In this document: piece by piece, positions 33,701 to 63,343 of the stretch
Position numbering within the stretch: the first letter of the stretch is position 1
Layout: each line of letters begins with the position of its first letter
Assembly: GCF_037975245.1 (NCBI RefSeq)
Contig: NC_092561.1
Coordinates: forward strand, 14,259,001-14,323,000
Length of the DNA: 64,000 nucleotides
Origin: Apostichopus japonicus
Lineage: Eukaryota > Echinodermata > Holothuroidea > Aspidochirotida > Stichopodidae
Direction of reading: 5' to 3'
Made by a program: the position numbers and the translations under genes
The notes under the pieces: model-generated
What the model was told of the DNA's origin: nothing
The model's database searches: none
The model's input: only the letters and a program-made list of their open reading frames with translations

Positions 33701-35480
33701 TGCGCAATAAGCTGTGATGTCGCACATGGACAACATATTTTGTCTTTTTTTGTTTTGTTTTATTGTTTTGTATTTTATCAGGGATGCAATCAGGATTTTT
33801 CCAAAATTTAAATCACTGTTAACTTTTAAGAAGTATGGTCCTATACCTTATTTATTAAATAATTGTTTTCTTAACCAACTCAATTATAGCAAAACAAGCG
33901 AACTTTGGGCAGTGATTTTTGTCAGTGAAGGTTTAAAATGCTCAAAGTTGGAGGAGTGGACAACACGGAGAGTGAGCAGTAAATTAGGGTAAGGGGAAAC
34001 CAATGATGGAAGGGAGCAGAAGGCAACGCAGAAAGAGGAAAGGACAGGGCTGAAGACTGATGGCCGGCATGGGGGAGGGGTCTAAGGGATGGGGGTGTCC
34101 CCCTCCCCTTTGGATTTTTTTTTTTGCATTTCCAGATGGCCTCAGATGCAATTTGGTGCAATATAGCACACTTCAACACCCACTCCATTTTGTAAATAAT
34201 TTTGCATTTTCATATGCTACATTGGCACGCTGCATCACATGAAGTTCCAAGAAATCCCAACTTTCATATTCCCCCCTCTGCGTGACAGCACGTCCATTAA
34301 ACTGTTTCAAGGCTGTACATTTTGACCCCACTTTCCCATTTTTACTCTTGAGACAAGAAGAAAAATAGGAAACAAGGTCAGAAAAAAGAGAAACAACACC
34401 ATCAAACATCAACATGAGTGTTAGCGCTCAGAATCGTTCGCTCTTTTTCTTGGTAATTCTCGAAATGGCTTTGGCTTGTCTCACTGCTTGCGAGTGATTT
34501 GTCAACCTAATTTCACGATTATAATTAGTGCGCTGTTATCCCACAAATTCACGAGTTAAATAAAGTCGCCATTTTCTAATGAGATAATTCTTAGCAAAGA
34601 ATCGAGCAAAACAAGAGAACAATTTATAATTCGATTCTTTTTGACGCGGTTTTTTAATTCTTTAATTACAGTCTACAGCATGAACGACGTATATATTATA
34701 TCGGGCCTATACACATTGTCTATTATTATTGACAGGCGCTATCTGACCATGAAATGCTTTTAGGTTACAGCCTCGCCCTGCTTCCTTTGTGTATGACTCA
34801 AAAATTGTGCTTGAAGCTGCTAGCTAATACATAGAAAAAGGATGTTGGCTCTGAATAATAATGAAGTTAATTAAAATATTAAGTTTCACATTTGTGAATC
34901 TAAAGTTTCTCCTTTCTCTTTCAAAAATGCCGTTGTACAGGCAGGAAACCGCAGAGAATCAAATTTTGTTTAGCAAATCGTCTATGGCCCCTAAGCGTGA
35001 CATTATGACTCTAATCAGTGGCGTGCTGAAAGGCGGGAGATCCCCCCCCCCCCACACCGTCATTCGGGGGAAAATCGTTCAGTTGGGGATTTTTTTTCCT
35101 TCAAAATTCAAAAGTATTTATTAGCACAACCTTGCGTTGAGACCTATTTATGGACCAAATTTATATGCTAAATATGCCCCAGAATGCACTGTTTGACGTC
35201 TAAATGTTGCTCTTTATTTTTTATTATAATTTTTAAATGAAGTTCCGATCTGTCTACATCCCGTCTATAAAGGATCATGATCTACCATAAAATCAACCCG
35301 AGTCTAGGGAAAATGGGAATTAACCCCGCCCCTCCGCTACAATCATGTGCATACATCACTACCTCCAATAACTATATAAGCATGCACATTAGCAAATCTA
35401 GACTCCGTGGAAGATGCAAAGTGTAGGCCTATTTTAATAAAACAACTGCAAACTCACTACCGTGATATCACTTACTGTAG
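33701..35480. other. non-coding stretch
   Basis: No supported gene. Overlapping open frames on both strands around 33922-34242 encode low-complexity proline- or phenylalanine-rich peptides. Confidence 0.4.
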
Positions 35481-35481
35481 G

Positions 35482-35507
35482 GTAACTTACGTGAAAACGT
35501 AAGTTAC
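35482..35507. repeat. perfect 11-bp hairpin
   Basis: GTAACTTACGT and ACGTAAGTTAC, separated by the tetraloop GAAA. The function is unknown. Confidence 0.7.
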
Positions 35508-35848
35508 AAGACTAAACTGCAACTTTCTATCTGGGATGGGGGACTAATTAAACCTTCTGTGAGTTACAATGTTGACATTGCATTTTCGGGGTTAGGGGAT
35601 GGGGTCGGGTGAAGGGGGAGTTGGGTGATTATCAATTTAGTCTGTTTATTTCGTTGAAATGTATACGATGTGGAGCTCAATGTACGAACAACATCGTAAG
35701 CGGAAGATGAGGATATGCCATAATACGGTCCGTGAACATTACGTAATGTACATGGAGTCCATTGCATACATGATACATGCATTGCTACAGCGACGATGGC
35801 CTCAACAGCCAAGTTAAACTCCCCCCTCCCAACCCCCCCCCCCCCCCA
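35508..35848. other. non-coding stretch
   Basis: No supported gene. It ends in a C run (35832-35847). Confidence 0.4.
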
Positions 35849-35935
35849 GAACGAGTAGCTACTCGTTCTGTGGCGCATTGGCCTACCGAATCGCGAGTAG
35901 CTACTCGTTCTGTGGCGCATTGCCTACCGAATCGG
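35849..35935. repeat. tandem duplication of a ~42-bp unit carrying a perfect palindrome
   Basis: AACGAGTAGCTACTCGTT is a perfect 18-bp palindrome. It recurs as GCGAGTAGCTACTCGTT, each time followed by CTGTGGCGCATTG, an optional G, and CCTACCGAATCG. It adjoins a long C run. Confidence 0.85.
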
Positions 35936-36639
35936 AACCGCAGGGTGCATTTCACTTGTTTCAGGGGCCAAGACCGCCGGTTTGATCACTGAAACGATAG
36001 CAATTAATGCCACAGCAGACCCTTGCTACCCACAGAATGATCTATCATATCTTGTACCTAAAGTGACGTCATCAATACAGAAAATGTGACCCAGGGAGTT
36101 TGTTCGACTACCCCGCGAATGACCCCACAGCCTCAACGTAAACACGGTGGGCCAGTAAAGAGATGGCGCTCTTCAACTTTCCTGTGCCGTCTGTGGACGT
36201 GTATCGTCCAGTCTGCGTTGTTCATAGTAGTAAAATACGCGCCTCACGTTTTTATTTATTTTTATTTCCGCTTCTTTTCAGCCGTAGTGAACCCTGACGT
36301 TTCTAATTAGTAAAGAAGAACAAAATATACTGTACTAGCTTAGTGAAGCTCCGTTCCAAGTATAGTTCGAGGACCAGAAAAAAATAAATGCAACTCCACT
36401 CTAGAAAAGATCAACAGGGACAGGTTTGAGTCCGTGTTGATGACTGAAGCATTTCATTGAAGGAAAAAAAGAAGCAACAAACATTCAAACTATCTCTTGC
36501 AAATATTTGGGTGAAATTTGTTAATTTGAGATAACTTCGTTTTGCAAGAACAATAATATTGAATATGCCTTTCATGACGACATTTTGGCAATTCGTCTTA
36601 ATCTTTGATTCTGACTGGCGATATGTAGTGGGTCATGAC
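35936..36639. other. non-coding stretch with a CRE
   Basis: A perfect TGACGTCA lies at 36064-36071. No supported gene. Confidence 0.4.
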
Positions 36640-37195
36640 TTGACATGAATGCAATTAGGTGTATTCATGTATCGCCTTGTTAATAATCTTCTACCTGATA
36701 CAATAAGTAACTGCGTACAGTATAATTTTGAACTTAATAACCATGATAAACGCGGTGCTGCTTTTATTCGTAATATTAAGCCAAGAACTGAGCTCAGAAA
36801 AAAATGCATCTATTTTACTGGAATTAATCTCTGGAATTCATTGCCAAATATTATTAAGGAAAGTCGATTGTACAGTAAATATCTTTAAAGAAGAATCTTA
36901 AACTCCACCTTACTAAAACATGACTACTCAAGTGTGTAACACATAGTCTACTCATTGCTTTTAACCTTTATTTGTGGCTTATTCCCTCCCTTACCTAATT
37001 TTTTTTTCTAGGGTTAGACTTTGTGTAAGTTCTACTCAGAACTTTTTTCTGGTCTCTGTTTATCTCAGTGTACACTTGTTGTTTATTTTGTAATTCTTGA
37101 TTTGTTCTTATAATTTATTTGATTTACTTATATGTATTATATTGTATTTTGTTTGTACTGTAATAAATTGCATAGGGACAATTTTAGCTTTCAAC
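36640..37195 (+). pseudogene. LINE ORF2 C-terminal relic with 3' UTR
   Basis: The frame reads LGVFMYRLVNNLLPDTI, then RTELRKKCIYFTGINLWNSL followed by PNIIKESRLYSK. Frameshifts then give SLKKNLKLHL and LKHDYSSV. The FMYxxxNxLLP...GxxLWNSLPxxIK...LKxxLL pattern is the conserved tail after the RT domain of many LINEs. The following T-rich 270 bp looks like the 3' UTR. No RT core is present. Confidence 0.75.
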
Positions 37196-39234
37196 TCTTG
37201 TCAGTAACAAAAGAAAGTGGGGGAGGAGGGGGGGGGGGGGTGGAGGGGGTATGGGGGAGACAAGGTCGAGGGATGTAGTGTGTTCCATTTGACCATATCA
37301 TACATGACTATTACTGATCTTTCTGGCCATAAGCTGAATGGCAAACACTGGAACATTTCAAACATAAATTGGATATTTTACTGAGGAATAAGAGATAAAA
37401 ATATGAGACAGAGAAATTAATAACTGCTTTGTCTTTATACTGACTTTTTTCCATCTTTATTTGCTACCACATCACACCATTGTGTATTGCTAACATTACA
37501 TCACACACAGCTTATCTTCAACCTCAAAAAAACCTCAGTGGTTATCAAATGTTAAAAAAAGTGACTGAGGGCACGCAGTAGTGTTGCATCCATTCTTCAT
37601 TCTTCTTGCAAGATTTCAAGCAAGTTAACCAGTTCTGGAATGTTCTGTACAAGCTGTCCAAAGAGTACAGATAGCTAGTACTTAAAACGATTAATGATAA
37701 CAAAGAAAATCAGTTCTGCCTCTAAGATAATTGTAGACTACAGTACACTGACAGATTCCACCAAAGACAGTTATTTGAAAGTTTGATTAAAATATTAGCA
37801 AATCATAACGAAATATGGATCTAACTGTGACAAAATAACAGCCATGATGCTGAGAGCATTTCCTGAAATTTTGATTGAAATCCAAGAACAGAATAACAAA
37901 TATGCAACTTGATTATTAAATGATGAGTTTTTAGAAGAATCAAACTGTAATAACTGCTAGCCAGTCTTATAATGCTTAAAAGATTTCAAAGGTTTCAATG
38001 TTTAATTTTTTTTTAATTATGCACTTTCCAAAAACTCTGCTGGACTTTCTTTTTTTTTAAAGAAAAAAAAATATACATATATACCTCACAAACTACAGAA
38101 ACATAGCATAACTTAAATTCAAGTTTTGGTTTAAAAGTGTTTTTTTTTATTTGAAGGAAAGGTCAATTTCCATTGTATATATGTCAGCAAGGCACTGTTA
38201 CACCAAGTAACATTGTAACACAGTGCTCATGTTATATAGGTAACCTTACCAGATACAGGACAGTTTCAAATAAAAAGAACTGTTGTAATTAAATTGAGAA
38301 TATTTGCTGAACACTGGCATCCCAGTTCAGAAACTCATCTGTCTTCTCTGATAGACCAATGCTGTCTGTAGTATTCATGGGAACTTTGAGAGTTATTTCT
38401 CATCATTGGGTAGCAGTTTAAAACTGAAGAATAGTGTTTAAATGTCATAAAACGGTCAAAACAGTAACATTCCGTGTGCAAAATATGTTATAGACTGTTT
38501 GCATTTGTGTAGCAATCCTACTATTTTGCATTCCATTTCACTGTGCCAATGACGTAGCAGATAAAATTATTTTCTGATTGACATTGATTTAATTCAACAA
38601 CGATGTTACACATGTATATAATAATCAAGGAAGAACAAACGAGGCTTTGTTTTAGAAGTAGCCAAACTTCGACGGCACTTAAAGGAAACTACAGTTATTA
38701 AGAGATAGATCAGCCATCTTCCTCGACAGACCAAACACTTCCCCTGTCAACTGACTAACTTTAATGTGCTAAAACTTTTCAATGTAACAATTTCAATTTA
38801 AACATAAAATCAACACTATTTAGAATCTGAGCAATCGTCTATACCTGACTTGACTCCGAATGCTTTTTCTAACTACGATGGGCAAGGAAAAGTGGAAATA
38901 GATGCAAGGTAAATTAGAGAAGGCTTAAATACCATCATGTTTATACACAAGACTTGTACTTAACTCTCACCAATCAGCTGTCACCATTGCCTGGTGGAAC
39001 AAAACAAGAAAGGGGAATAAAATTGTCTGTATTTCAGCTGAATCATCAAAATACCTTTAACCAACTCACCCAGCCATCTACTTGTGTCATTTATCATTAA
39101 TAATGGCATGCTTTAATCAAATTGATTTACATTTAGAAAATCCACTAAAACTCTACAAAAGCACATGTACTTGACTAAAAATTTACTGCAAATATATTTA
39201 ATGGATTTGTCGGTGAAAATCTTAACGAGCAAAA
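37196..39234. other. intergenic, downstream of TSPO
   Basis: A G-rich stretch at 37219-37258 could form a quadruplex. No gene seen. Confidence 0.45.
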
Positions 39235-39240
39235 TTTATT
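39235..39240 (-). terminator. poly(A) signal for TSPO
   Basis: AATAAA on the minus strand, 52 bp past the stop codon. A second AATAAA overlaps the stop codon itself (GAATAAAAT). The downstream one is the more likely functional signal. Confidence 0.5.
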
Positions 39241-39292
39241 TGACCAGACTTTCAAAAAGTAGGCATTTTCTTTGGGGGCCAAGCTCACAATT

Positions 39293-39463
39293 TTATTCAC
39301 CTTTCTCTTTGTTGTTAAGCCACACGTATATGTTGACGCTAGATGCCAGCGTCAGCCATGCAATCAACGGGAAGTTAAGAAAACAGGCGGTTTCGTTGAT
39401 TGGATAGTATAGGTAGGCGGTACCTATCGTCATTCCGAGACATGATAGTATAATAGCCACAGA
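39293..39463 (-). CDS. TSPO: TSPO coding exon 3
   Basis: Starts after ATCTACAG (phase 0) with SVAIILSCLGMTIGTAYLYY and ends VNIYVWLNNKEKGE-stop (TAA at 39295-39293). Encodes helices 4-5 and the CRAC-like segment. Confidence 0.9.
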   Translation of the reverse strand, partial: SVAIILSCLGMTIGTAYLYYPINETACFLNFPLIAWLTLASSVNIYVWLNNKEKGE

Positions 39464-41597
39464 CTGTAGATAAAATAAACACAGAGAAGAGCTTTTATGT
39501 AAACAACCGACGGAAGAAACAAAATTAAAGATTGAAAAAAAAAAATGTTGAACAGAGAAAGTTAAAAAAAGCAAGATAGTCAATTCTGCGGTAAACGAAA
39601 GAAATGGGAGGGAATTAAAAACAGAATTATTCATATCTGGTTCTACCGATTTCTTGAAGAAACGGAAAGTAAAATCGGACAGGACATTCATTTCATTTGG
39701 TTCTACCAAAGGAGTTGAATTGGGATTAAGCAGCAATATTGACTGGGCAATTAAAAGTATTTTTTGTAACATATTAAAGACATTTCAGATAGATATCTAT
39801 TTTGTACACCTCTTGAAAAATTCAGTGATACTATAAATACGAGTAATCAAATACTGCCAGTTTTGTCAAATATGAGGGGTTGCTCATTACATTCTGATTA
39901 AGAAAAAATCATGACACACCAAAAAGGGAATAAAAAGAAGAAGATGAAGAAATGGTCTTGTGTATGTCTAAAAGAAGGAGTGATTTTAAGTGATTAAATG
40001 TGATAAGATGTTCCATACTTACTGGTCCAAGCTTGTGTCTTCCAAAGAACACTGGAGTCCACATCCAGTTTAAGCCTAACCCCACAGCATATGAACCCAG
40101 TGGCAACATGGCATTCTTAAAACCTCCTGAAGATTAGGGTCAACAAGAAGAAAAACTGTTTGTGAAGTTTAAGGAGACATTGAACGTGAAGTTGATTTTG
40201 TATGATTCATGTTTTTTTACAAATGATATGGAAGTCCAAGGCACCGACAATGAGCATGGTTGGCTATTAATTCTCTTGGACATTTGGCTATTAATTATTA
40301 ATATTACATTAATATTAATAAACTGGCTATTTGGCTATTAATTCTCTTGGACACTGGTCAGAGAGAGAGAAAGCTGGTGTTTTCATCAATTATAAATACA
40401 GTTTCAAATGACTCAATGTGTGGCAGTGAATGTGAAGATTGGGTAAAGAGCATTCACCTCTAACCTTTAACCTCTACGGTTTCTAGTTCAAGACTTTCAT
40501 CAGAAAACTAGGATCTCTGGACCTATTCAGAATTGCTGCTGCTGTGCAGTGTTGTTGTTGTGTGGAGTCTTCTGGTGCATTTTATGATTCATTCACTATG
40601 GCTGCACTGCAGTGACAAAGAAATTGAGTGCCTCAATCTCCCGAAGTTTGTGAGAAGGTGGCCAGATGCTGACATGGTTTAATTTATCAGGTATCGAATA
40701 GCAAAATGCTCGGCAAAATGAAAAATTTGCTATGCAAAATACAAATTTGCACAGCAGTCTTTGCATGTACAGTAAACTGAAGCATACTGTTTTCACTAGT
40801 TTATGATAAATAAAATTCATAAGCCTGAAAAGTTCTATAAGATATGTGAGCCCTTAATTGGTCAATGGTCTGTCAGATTGAGGGCGGTTAAAGGCATTGA
40901 AGACTCGCCCCAAACCGTGTGCGGCCATCTGAAGAAAAGTTAACTTTCTGTTGCACGCAAGTGACATTTTGTTTGTGTCGCTACAAAATGCAGACAGTAA
41001 TGAAACATGATACCTTGTTAGCTGGACCTGAGATGTCCATGGCTGTATGGTGTTTACACTGTGCTGTTGGTATTGACCGCAGATGTATGTACTGACTGTA
41101 CACTAGTGTCTAATTACGTAAAGTAAAGTAAAAGTAAAATTTACAGACGGTAGCAAGCTGTGTGTATTTTCTAGGATTGATGGTGGTGTCTAACACTTCT
41201 GTTACACCTCATTCGAAACTAGGTCAGATTACCGGCATAAGACGTTTCTTTTTGCGCGAGTCTTCACACCCTTCAAGTAGCAGAACTGGGAGCAGGGCTG
41301 TGTGCAACAATTTACACACCTGCCTCCTAATTCTGAGAGCACTCGTGGAAAAAGGAAAAAAAAAAACCTACCTCCGTCCTTCCATGCCAAATACGATGCA
41401 TAGCCCATGGCAGTATAGAGCGAGGTCCACATGGGTCCAAACACCCAGTTAGGAGGGGTCCATGGTGGTTTGTTGAGGGTTTTGTACCATCCCTTGATTT
41501 GATCCTTGGTTATGGTGGCACCATACAAACCACCGATATGTGGCAGGACCACAGCGGCCGCTATTCGTAGGTACTCTGTTACGTTGTAGTCTGGCAT
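39293..41597 (-). CDS. TSPO: mitochondrial translocator protein TSPO (whole gene, 3 coding exons)
   Basis: The three exons (41597-41372, 40126-40023, 39463-39293) join in frame to 166 residues, close to the 169 of human TSPO. TspO/MBR proteins are five-helix bundles of the outer mitochondrial membrane that bind cholesterol and porphyrins. Family signatures are present: WYKTLNKPPWTPPNWVFGPM, TAMGYASYLAWK, MLPLGSYAVGLGLNWMWTPV with FFGRH, and FPLIAWLTLASSVNIYVWLN. The C-terminal VNIYVWLNNK fits the loose CRAC cholesterol-binding pattern (V-X-Y-X-K), though the usual Arg directly after VW is Leu. All introns are GT...AG. The start lies in AGAATGCC. The gene is divergent from IARS2. A family B MITE sits in intron 1, and a family A MITE with a CRE lies 160-720 bp upstream of the ATG. 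Confidence 0.95.
40023..40126 (-). CDS. TSPO: TSPO coding exon 2
   Basis: Acceptor AATCTTCAG, donor CCA|GTAAGT. Encodes GGFKNAMLPLGSYAVGLGLN, then WMWTPVFFGRHKLGP, the conserved helix-3 region. Phase 1 in, phase 0 out. Confidence 0.93.
40892..41272 (-). mobile_element. family B MITE-like element in TSPO intron 1
   Basis: Inverted relative to the copies at 30667 and 46639. The end at 40888-40891 has an intact TTAA, then AGGCATTGAAGACTCGCCCC. The other end has a mutated TTAA (TTCAA). It carries a small extra segment, GTAAAGTAAAGTAAAAGTAA, near 41118-41137. It lies 100 bp from the TSPO exon 1 donor. Confidence 0.85.
41372..41597 (-). CDS. TSPO: TSPO coding exon 1
   Basis: ATG at 41597; donor GGAG|GTAGGT at 41371. 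Encodes 75 codons plus one base, with IAAAVVLPHIGGLYGATIT as helix 1 and the PPWTPPNWVFGPMW motif. A possible 5' UTR acceptor (TTACACCATCAG) is 7 bp before the ATG. Confidence 0.93.
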
Positions 41598-41754
41598 TCT
41601 GACTCTGATGGTGTAAGCATGAATGAAACATTTCCTTCAAGTCATATCACAATATTTTCCAATTTTTTTAATGTCAGAGATTATGGATTGATAACCAGAT
41701 GGATCTTCAACAAGACATATCATCAACATGTCTACTTGCAGAGTGAACATTTAA

Positions 41755-42314
41755 AGGACTGGTTCAGTTGACATACATGTTTATGTTATATGAAAGAGGA
41801 CAATAAAAGAACACAATGGTGAAAAAACTGTTCAAATATCTTTTTCGGTCAAAGAGATATTCAAGTGTAAAGTTTTATCAGATTGTGTAGAAACTGCTGA
41901 AATCTGACTAGCTGTGATGTCACATCCTCACATTCCTGAAAAGTCTTTGTTTTTTTTCTCTAAATATTTTGTGAGATTTCATGACTTTCAACAAAAAGAT
42001 ATGTCAGGAGATCTCATTTTTGTCAAAGGAAGTATTTGAGATTAAACATCTCTGAAGAATTTTTGATTATATTATTTTCAAATGTGTTAAAAAATCAAAG
42101 AAATATATTCACAAATGTTAAGGAAGTGAGGATGTGACGTCACACCCTCACAGTATTTCTTTCTACACCAGTCGTTTTCAAAGAAATTTTGATATCTTCC
42201 AAGTGTCATATCTCCTTAACAGAGCATGCTATCATGGTAGTTTCTTCACTGTTCTTTTTGTCCTTTTGTGCTCTTTCATACAAAATAGACATGTCAAACA
42301 CCTGAACCAATCCT
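41755..42314 (-). mobile_element. TTAA-flanked MITE-like element, family A, full-length copy
   Basis: 560 bp between TTAA at 41751-41754 and TTAA at 42315-42318. The ends form long imperfect inverted repeats (about 70-80 bp): AGGACTGGTTCAG...GAAAGAGGACAATA at the left, and the reverse complement of AGGATTGGTTCAGG...GAAAGAGCACAAAA at the right. Internal GTGACGTCACA (CRE at 42135-42142) and GTGATGTCACA are conserved with copy 1. No open frame of note. It occupies the proximal upstream region of TSPO. Confidence 0.88.
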
Positions 42315-42318
42315 TTAA

Positions 42319-42825
42319 AAAAACAAAATCACAAGTGGAGAATTTTCCGCACTGACATACAATATACTTTCTTCAAGTTTCACACAGGAAAATATACTAG
42401 CAAGTTTCACTTTCCATATATGACAAACTGAAACATTTTGTAGAGAAATATTGGAAACTTTTAATCATATTCAATTATATAAACAAAAAAATTGCTGGAA
42501 TTTACCTTTAAAAACTATATATAATCAGATTCAGGGCTGAATTCACACTTTGGGGACTCTGGGTCAGTTGGTAAAATTGGAGCTTATAAACTGACTGTTA
42601 TATGGAAATCATGGCATGATTTGTGTTTCAGTCTAGGTAAAGAGTTTTTAGTTCTTATGTGTGTATGCAATATAGCCAACATAAATGTATAGTGAGATCT
42701 CTATCATAACTTTTCATAAATTGCTATAATGTATATAACAATGAAAGTAATTTAGAAAGTCATAAAAAAAAACCTTTAATGAAATGTGCAAATCCACCAA
42801 CAATTACAGGAAAAAAGGGGTTCTT
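42319..42825. other. TSPO-IARS2 intergenic
   Basis: No supported feature. Confidence 0.4.
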
Positions 42826-42827
42826 GA

Positions 42828-43436
42828 ATAATAAGCTGTGTAAATCAGGATGAAATATATATACCTATCACTAGCTCCTTCATACTAGTTAGATCAATAG
42901 AGGATGCAAACCATAAACATTTCTTTTTGGTGATCACACATTTCATTAAGTTTCAATGTCATGATTTTGCAAGAAACTGTATGATTAATTGCAGAATACC
43001 TCGCAACACAATGTTCCATGCTGTAGCTGGCTACACTGTCGCACAGACTGGCCAACCAACTTACCATTCAGAAATTTCTTTTTCACAAAACGGCTCAAGT
43101 AACATAAGAATGAGAATTTGATTACATGTTTAGTAATAAGCTGTGTAAATCAGGATGAAATATATACCTATCACTAGCTCCTACATACTAGTTAGATCAA
43201 TAGAGGATGCAAACCATAAACATTTCTTTTTGGTGATCACACATTTCATTAAGTTTCAATGTCATGATTTAGCAAGAAACTGTATGATTAATTGCAGAAT
43301 ACCTCGCAACACAACGTTCCATGCTGTAGCTGGCTACACTGTCGCACAGACTGGCCAACCAACTTACCATTCAGAAATTTCTTTTTCACAAAACGGCTCA
43401 AGTAACATAAGAATGAGAATTTGATTACATGTTTAG
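42828..43436 (+). repeat. tandem duplication of a ~303-bp unit
   Basis: Two nearly identical units start at TAATAAGCTGTGTAAATCAG (42829 and 43132). They differ by a few substitutions and one AT dinucleotide step, so the duplication is young. Each carries the same small open frame (ending QTGQPTYHSEISFSQNGSSN, IRMRI), which could be translated from either copy but has no known homologue. Confidence 0.95.
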
Positions 43437-44340
43437 TAATAATATCACAATCAAATTTTAGTTTCAATAAGGTCCCAAAATAATAATTGTAACAATGTAA
43501 TGATGGGTCATTCTTAAAAGGAATGGCAAAAAAATGAGCCGTTCTGAGAGTGTAGCCACAACAGCATAATACATTAAACTTAATTTCTTTTTGGCATTTG
43601 GTGATTTTTTGGGTGTTGGAAAAAACAGTAACTTACTTAGTAAGATTAACCTGCCAAATATGGGGCATCCAAATTGAGTAAGTGTTTGAAACATCAGTAC
43701 CTTATGTCTAGTATAGGCCGACAATTCTTAACTTTCCTGTCTAGATTAATAAACTGACTCTCTTTAGTTAATTTTGGCAAGGTCAAACTAACTTAGGCTA
43801 GGACTTACTTGCCTAAGTCCTCCAAGTCAATTATAATTATTATTTGATGCACTTAACTGTTTTCTTGCGAAGTTCTCATGTAGTTATCAGGTAGATGTGT
43901 GCAAGCCCACCTTGTGTCGGTCTGGCGCTGCTGTCAAGTGATCTTTACTAAAGCCTTATTTAGGCAAACAGCAGAATTTCAACTTACACAACTACTATAT
44001 GACGTTGACCTGTTTCTACCAACGTATATATGCGCTGCAGTGTGAGCCTAGGCTATGTTAGGTTCGTAGGTTATGTAACATAGATGAATCTCATAATAAG
44101 GATCACTTGGGGCTGCTAACTATATTATTTGTATGCATACTTTCCAGGGACGTTCTGAGATTAGAGAATATTACTGGGGTCAGTAAAATTTCATCACATA
44201 ATTATTTGATTCAAGTTATGCAGAGGAAACTTATTTATTTTATATTTAATATAATTTTAAATTATATTGGTATGCAGAAATATATTTTTAATGCATTAAT
44301 TAATTGTTTAAATATCTGAAATTCGACAGAGGCCAGGAGG
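43437..44340. other. IARS2 upstream region
   Basis: Contains a TAGGCTAG-rich patch at 43790-43830 and 44045-44070. No TATA box near IARS2. Confidence 0.4.
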
Positions 44341-44344
44341 AAAG

Positions 44345-44368
44345 AAAATGGCGGCGTACATAGAGTGA
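44345..44368 (+). promoter_or_regulatory. YY1-type site overlapping a 6-codon uORF upstream of IARS2
   Basis: AAAATGGCGGCG (44345-44356) is a YY1 initiator-type motif. Its ATG opens MAAYIE-stop (44348-44368), 138 bp before the IARS2 start. If transcription starts at or above this point, the uORF would sit in the IARS2 5' UTR. Confidence 0.5.
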
Positions 44369-44506
44369 ACCGTTGTGACATTACCCTTAAAATTACTTTA
44401 AGCAATATACTTTTCTAGACAGTGCCATAACTTTTTACCAGTTTTAGAAGCTTAAAACTTCTTTTCCCGTCACGGGATACTGCTTTAATAGCTACAACGT
44501 TTTAAA

Positions 44507-63343
<18,837 letters not shown>

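Noticed and set aside
35777-36310. Overlapping frames with proline-rich segments.
   Set aside because: They are driven by a C run and a 42-bp duplication, with no homology.
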